Below, piece by piece: positions 1 to 3,754 of a stretch of DNA of 6,790 nt. Made by a program: the position numbers and the translations under genes. The notes under the pieces were generated by a model. That model had not been told where the DNA came from and ran no database searches. It saw only the letters and a list, made by a program, of their open reading frames with translations. The number at the start of each line of letters is the position of its first letter. Position 1 is the stretch's first letter. The stretch is from assembly GCA_001777055.1 (NCBI GenBank), contig MFCX01000016.1:29858-36647 (forward strand), read 5' to 3'. This DNA comes from Candidatus Daviesbacteria bacterium RIFCSPHIGHO2_02_FULL_39_12. Lineage in GTDB: Bacteria; Patescibacteriota; Microgenomatia; Daviesbacterales; UBA10151.

Positions 1-1
1 G

Positions 2-1789
2 ACTATATTTAAGGCAAAAAGACTGGGGTTTTCAGATAGGTTGATAGCTAAAAAACTCAAGACTACAGAGGAAAAAATCAGAGTTTATAGAAAACAGCAT
101 GGGATTGTCCCCAAACTAAAGCATATTGATACTTTGGCAGCAGAATATCCGGCCAAAACAAACTATCTTTATCTGACTTATCATGGGGAAACATCAGAGT
201 TTCTTAAGTCACCTAAGTCACTTAAAAAGGCAATCGTCTTAGGCTCCGGTCCTTATCGTATTGGTTCTTCTGTGGAATTTGATTGGTGTTCAGTTACAGC
301 AGCTGCCACTTTAAGGAGTAAGGGCATACAAACTATTATAGTCAATTGCAATCCGGAAACAGTATCTACAGATTATGACCTGGCAGATAAATTATATTTT
401 GAAGAGCTTACCCTCGAGCGTATTAGCGATATTTTAGATATTGAAAAGCAGACAGATGGTAAGAGTCAAGTTAGTCTAGTCTTGGGTTTTGGCGGACAGG
501 TGCCCAATAATCTGGCAATGTCTGCGTATAGAGCAAATTATCATATCCTGGGCACCTCTCCTGCCAGTATTGATCAGGCAGAAAATCGGGATAAATTTTC
601 CAAGCTGTTAGATAAGCTGGGAATTGAACAGCCTGCCTGGAGCATTTTAAAAAATGTTACTGATGCTGTCCGGTTTGCCAAAACAATAGGTTATCCGGTG
701 TTAATCAGACCTTCATATGTTTTGTCAGGCTCGGCTATGAATGTAGCCTATTCGGCTCAAGAGTTAAAGAAGTTTTTGCAACAGGCTACTCAAGTTTCCA
801 GTGAACACCCGGTGGTAATTTCTAAATTTATGGAAATGGCCAAAGAAATAGAAATTGATGGAGTAGGGCAAGAGGGTAAACTCTTGATTTATGCCATTTC
901 CGAGCATGTAGAAAATGCCGGAGTTCATTCCGGCGACGCCACTATTGTTTTACCGCCTCAAAGATTATATTTGGAAACTGTCCGCAAAATTAAAGAAGCT
1001 ACTAAAAAGATTATTGCAGAATTAAAAATTACCGGTCCTTTTAATATTCAATTTCTAGCTAAAGATAATAAGATATTAGTAATTGAATTAAATTTGCGGG
1101 CTTCCCGCTCTTTTCCGTTTGTATCTAAAGTCACAGGCTACAATTTTGTGGAAATAGCAACTCAGGTAATGCTGGGAGAAAAATTATCAGGCGATTACAA
1201 AACAATTGACCTAGACTATGTAGCTGTAAAAGCTCCACAATTTTCTTTTAACAGAATAAAAGGAGCAGATCCGAGGCTGAGGGTGGAGATGTCTTCTACC
1301 GGAGAAGTAGCCTGTTTTGGAAATGATTTGTCTGAAAGTTATTTAAAATCACTTTTGGCAACCGGGTTTAAATGGCCTAAAAAAAGTATCTTTTTATCAA
1401 TTGGCGGAAGTAAAAATAAGTTAGATTTGTTGTCTTCTGTTAAAAAATTAGATAAGTTAGGCTTTAAACTATACACTACAGAACATACCTATTTATTTCT
1501 CAAAGAAAATAATATTAACTCTAGTAGAGTTTACAAAATCTCTGAAAACAAAGGGCCTTCTGTCTTGGATTTGCTTAAGGAAGGAGAGATAGATTTGGCC
1601 ATTAATATTTCCGATGGAGGATCTCCTAAAGTTGAGTCAGATGGGTATGTTATTAGAAGAAATTGTATAGATTTAGGGATACCGCTTGTGACTAACTTGC
1701 AATCAGCAGAGCTTTTAGCTTCTTCCTTGGAGTCCAAAAGGATTGAGGATTTAGAAATTAAATCCTGGGATGAGTATGTAACAGTATAA
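2..1789 (+). CDS. carB: Carbamoyl-phosphate synthase large subunit, C-terminal half (5'-truncated)
   Basis: CarB makes carbamoyl phosphate in the cytosol from bicarbonate, ATP and glutamine-derived ammonia supplied by CarA, for pyrimidine and arginine synthesis. The frame is open to the left edge, and the residues before the TTG at 41 (KAKRLGFSDR) already match the CarB middle region, so that TTG is internal. About 595 residues are visible, against roughly 1,070 for the whole family member. In order: the end of the oligomerisation region with DTLAAEYPAKTNY; the second synthetase half opening with VLGSGPYRIGSSVEFDW (about 239-290); an ATP-grasp region with GFGGQVPNNLA, RPSYVLSGSAM and an ELNLRASRSFPFVSK metal/ATP segment (about 1085-1130); and a C-terminal MGS-like regulatory domain from about 1380, with SIGGSKNK and NISDGGSPK. 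The C-terminus looks complete. A short 9-bp repeat lies in the interdomain linker. carA is not in view. Identity is very secure. Confidence 0.97.
   Translation, partial: TIFKAKRLGFSDRLIAKKLKTTEEKIRVYRKQHGIVPKLKHIDTLAAEYPAKTNYLYLTYHGETSEFLKSPKSLKKAIVLGSGPYRIGSSVEFDWCSVTAAATLRSKGIQTIIVNCNPETVSTDYDLADKLYFEELTLERISDILDIEKQTDGKSQVSLVLGFGGQVPNNLAMSAYRANYHILGTSPASIDQAENRDKFSKLLDKLGIEQPAWSILKNVTDAVRFAKTIGYPVLIRPSYVLSGSAMNVAYSAQELKKFLQQATQVSSEHPVVISKFMEMAKEIEIDGVGQEGKLLIYAISEHVENAGVHSGDATIVLPPQRLYLETVRKIKEATKKIIAELKITGPFNIQFLAKDNKILVIELNLRASRSFPFVSKVTGYNFVEIATQVMLGEKLSGDYKTIDLDYVAVKAPQFSFNRIKGADPRLRVEMSSTGEVACFGNDLSESYLKSLLATGFKWPKKSIFLSIGGSKNKLDLLSSVKKLDKLGFKLYTTEHTYLFLKENNINSSRVYKISENKGPSVLDLLKEGEIDLAINISDGGSPKVESDGYVIRRNCIDLGIPLVTNLQSAELLASSLESKRIEDLEIKSWDEYVTV
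203..229 (+). repeat. Short 9-bp tandem repeat in the carB linker
   Basis: Three in-frame units, CTTAAGTCA, CCTAAGTCA and the degenerate CTTAAAAAG, encode LKS-PKS-LKK. They lie in the linker just before the second synthetase half, a place where CarB homologues vary in length and sequence. With only two good copies this could be chance. Confidence 0.4.
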
Positions 1790-1803
1790 CCATTTGGTTT
1801 TTT
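1788..1803 (+). terminator. Weak candidate intrinsic terminator after carB
   Basis: Beginning inside the carB stop codon, AACC (1788-1791) can pair with GGTT (1796-1799) around a 4-nt loop, followed by a run of six T (1798-1803). The stem is only 4-5 bp and AT-rich, so termination would be inefficient. The element overlaps the possible -35 box of the fic promoter. Confidence 0.25.
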
Positions 1804-1822
1804 GCGGGAAATGAGGGATAAT
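1794..1822 (+). promoter_or_regulatory. Candidate sigma70-type promoter of the Fic gene
   Basis: A GATAAT -10 box (1817-1822, one mismatch to consensus) stands 17 bp downstream of a weak TTGGTT -35 (1794-1799). Transcription would begin near 1829-1830, leaving a leader of about 10 nt before the ATG at 1839, and no Shine-Dalgarno sequence is visible there. The -10 is good and the -35 is poor; readthrough from carB is an alternative. Confidence 0.4.
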
Positions 1823-1838
1823 AAAGTCATAACTCTTT

Positions 1839-2915
1839 ATGTTTATTCCCAAATACACAATTACTAACAAAATTCTAAAAAACGTAGGTATTGTTGAAGC
1901 TGCCAGAGAAGTGATCATGAATGCTCCTTTGGTGCCTGCCTGGGAAGCTAAATTTAGAAAAGAAGCCATAGAGCGCACAATTCATCACGGTACTCATTTG
2001 GAAGGTAATCCCTTATCTGAAGATCAAGTGAAAGATATCCTGGATGGGCAAGAAGTAACAGCCAGGGATAGGGATGTGCAGGAAATTATCAATTACAGAA
2101 ATGTTTTAAAGTTTATTGATGCAGTTCAAACCCAAATTGGTTCAAGTAACGCCTACAACTTTACTATTGAAACCATGTTAGAAATTCATCGGTTAACTAC
2201 GGAAAAAATTCTTTCCTCAGAGTCCAGCGGTAAGTTTAGGGTTCGTCAGGTGGTGATTAAAAACACCAAAACAGACCAAATTTCTTATACGCCTCCTCCT
2301 GCCGTGGAAGTGCCTTTTTTAATTGAAGATTTAGTTAATTGGATTAACTCGGATGAAGCAAGACAAATCCATCCTGTTTTAAAAGCCGGTATCATCCATT
2401 ATGAAATTGCTAGGATTCATCCGTTTGTAGATGGGAACGGTCGGGTTTCGAGGGCTGTGGCGACTTTAGTAATGTTTTTGGACAGTTATGATATTAGAAA
2501 GTTTTTTTCCTTTGAGGAATATTTTGATGAAAATCCCATGCAATATTATTTAACCTTGCAGGCTGTTTCAAATCAGCTGGTTTTAGATACCCATGAGAGA
2601 GATTTAACTCCCTGGTTGGAGTATTTTATAGAAGGAGTAGCGATTGAACTGAATAAAGTTAAAGAGAAAGTGCAAAGGATTTCTGTTGATGTCAGGGTGA
2701 AGGATAAACTAGGGGAGCAGGTAATGTTAAATGAAAGACAAATGGCCATCATGGAATTTCTTCACCGCTATAAATCCATGCAGAATAAAGACTTTAGGAA
2801 AATCTTCCCGGAGTTTTCAGATGATACGGTACTGCGGGAGATGAAATTTCTAAAGCAAAAGGGACTAATTAAAAAACTCGGCGGCACCAAAAAAGCTACG
2901 TATGTTTTAAAGTAA
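1839..2915 (+). CDS. Fic domain protein with C-terminal winged-helix-like region (putative AMPylator)
   Basis: Fic enzymes transfer AMP or another nucleotide moiety from a nucleotide donor onto hydroxyl side chains of target proteins. The 358-residue product has the full motif HPFVDGNGRVSR (residues 194-205) with catalytic His194, phosphate-binding Asp198 and Asn200, and Arg205. A TPPPAVEVP flap (151-159) comes before it, as in Fic/DinG-type proteins. Near the N-terminus GTHLEGN (51-57) resembles the inhibitory helix [S/T]xxxE[G/N]; Glu55 is present, but the usual Ser/Thr four residues before it is Gly51. Residues about 295-358 (NERQMAIMEFL, then DDTVLREMKFLKQKGLIKK) look like a winged helix, so DNA binding or autoregulation is possible. 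There is no signal peptide or membrane segment. It starts 49 bp after carB with no visible Shine-Dalgarno and converges on the GGDEF gene. No antitoxin gene is adjacent; the target is unknown. Confidence 0.92.
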   Translation: MFIPKYTITNKILKNVGIVEAAREVIMNAPLVPAWEAKFRKEAIERTIHHGTHLEGNPLSEDQVKDILDGQEVTARDRDVQEIINYRNVLKFIDAVQTQIGSSNAYNFTIETMLEIHRLTTEKILSSESSGKFRVRQVVIKNTKTDQISYTPPPAVEVPFLIEDLVNWINSDEARQIHPVLKAGIIHYEIARIHPFVDGNGRVSRAVATLVMFLDSYDIRKFFSFEEYFDENPMQYYLTLQAVSNQLVLDTHERDLTPWLEYFIEGVAIELNKVKEKVQRISVDVRVKDKLGEQVMLNERQMAIMEFLHRYKSMQNKDFRKIFPEFSDDTVLREMKFLKQKGLIKKLGGTKKATYVLK

Positions 2916-2917
2916 AT

Positions 2918-3670
2918 TTAGCGAGCTACGCCCTTTTGTCGTTTTTTCATCTGCATATCAACATCAGCCCGTTTTAAAAGTGTTTCCCAATCTTGGTCTT
3001 CATTTGGGTTAAAGGTTGCAACACCTATTGTGACTGATGGAGGTTGACCAAAGCGTCTTCTATATTCAGGTACTTCTAAATCGGCTGTCGCAGCAATTTC
3101 CACTTTTAGTTTATTGGTAACGACTGCAGCTCCTTCTGGCGAAGTTCCTGACAGGATGATAACGAATTCATCACCTCCTGGTCTGGTGGCGGTATGTTCT
3201 TGGTTTTGTGCCTCATCAAAATTTTTATAATTTTGTTTATTAAGACGAGCTGCGATATCGGTTTCTCTCTTTAATGTTCTTCTGATACCGTTTGCAAATC
3301 CTATGATAAGTCTGTCTCCGACTGCATGAGTTAATGTATCATTAACTTCTTTAAATCTGTCACCATCAATAAAGAGAACACTAAGAGGTGTTTTTGTTTT
3401 TCTTGCTATGCCCATAGCCAATTCCAAATCCTCTTTTAAGCCTGCTCTGTTTTTGAATCCAGTCATACGGTCTATCTTAGCGGCCTGATCTACAAAGGAA
3501 GCAATTCTACGAGCAATTTCATCTTTCTTATCGGGCTGGAGAATAGCCATATCTATAAATCCCTTGATGATAGCAGTTCTTGCTTCAGAGAATAAGATAG
3601 GGTCTAGTGCATAACTCCTTTTCTCCGATAGTGGCTCAGGGGCTTTGGGCGCTTCACTTATGGAATCCAT
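2918..3670 (-). CDS. Soluble GGDEF-domain protein (putative diguanylate cyclase) with an insertion before the GGDEF loop
   Basis: GGDEF proteins condense two GTP into the second messenger c-di-GMP when dimeric. The 250-residue product has a helical, charged N-terminal region (1-65) with no recognisable sensor, signal peptide or membrane segment, then a GGDEF domain: DRMTGFKNR (67-75), LFIDGDRFKEVND (99-111) with the metal-site Asp102 and guanine-contacting Asn110, HAVGD (115-119), GGDEF (165-169) and SVTIGVATF (212-220). The catalytic signature is complete, so activity is plausible. Unusually, about 20 extra residues (roughly 143-162) separate TDIAARL from RPGGDEF, where homologues normally have none. 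No RxxD inhibitory site is present at the usual position. The gene is convergent with fic (2 bp between stop codons) and divergent from the ligase (84 bp between start codons). The ATG is supported by a perfect TATAAT ending 6 nt upstream. Confidence 0.92.
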   Translation of the reverse strand: MDSISEAPKAPEPLSEKRSYALDPILFSEARTAIIKGFIDMAILQPDKKDEIARRIASFVDQAAKIDRMTGFKNRAGLKEDLELAMGIARKTKTPLSVLFIDGDRFKEVNDTLTHAVGDRLIIGFANGIRRTLKRETDIAARLNKQNYKNFDEAQNQEHTATRPGGDEFVIILSGTSPEGAAVVTNKLKVEIAATADLEVPEYRRRFGQPPSVTIGVATFNPNEDQDWETLLKRADVDMQMKKRQKGVAR

Positions 3671-3676
3671 CTCTCT

Positions 3677-3682
3677 ATTATA
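3677..3682 (-). promoter_or_regulatory. -10 box of the GGDEF gene, predicted leaderless start
   Basis: On the minus strand a perfect TATAAT ends 6 nt before the ATG at 3670, so the expected transcription start falls on or next to the A of the start codon. No -35 at 16-18 bp is convincing; TTGTAA (3708-3703) is 20 bp away, which is long. The leader would be too short for a Shine-Dalgarno site. Confidence 0.55.
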
Positions 3683-3720
3683 ACTCGTAAGAAGCAGTTA
3701 TTTTACAAAGTTGAGGATGC

Positions 3721-3749
3721 TTGTCAAGGCTGAAAGAATGGTCTACAAT
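3721..3749 (+). promoter_or_regulatory. Sigma70-type promoter of the DNA ligase gene, predicted leaderless
   Basis: TTGTCA (3721-3726) and TACAAT (3744-3749) each differ from consensus by one base and are separated by the optimal 17 bp. The -10 ends 5 nt before the ATG at 3755, so transcription should start at or within 2 nt of the first base of the start codon. No Shine-Dalgarno precedes the ATG, which agrees with leaderless initiation. Confidence 0.65.
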
Positions 3750-3754
3750 CCAAG

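Noticed and set aside
41..43. TTG at 41 as the start of carB.
   Set aside because: CarB-like residues continue in frame upstream to base 2, and the protein lacks its N-terminal half; the gene is cut by the window edge.
1811..1867. An 18-codon ORF starting ATGAGGGAT that overlaps the fic start and could be a leader peptide.
   Set aside because: It is very short, overlaps the GATAAT -10 box, and its putative start would lie upstream of the predicted transcription start.
2905..2930. Bidirectional terminator between the convergent fic and GGDEF genes.
   Set aside because: Only 2 bp separate the stop codons, and no GC-rich hairpin with a T-tract is visible there on either strand.
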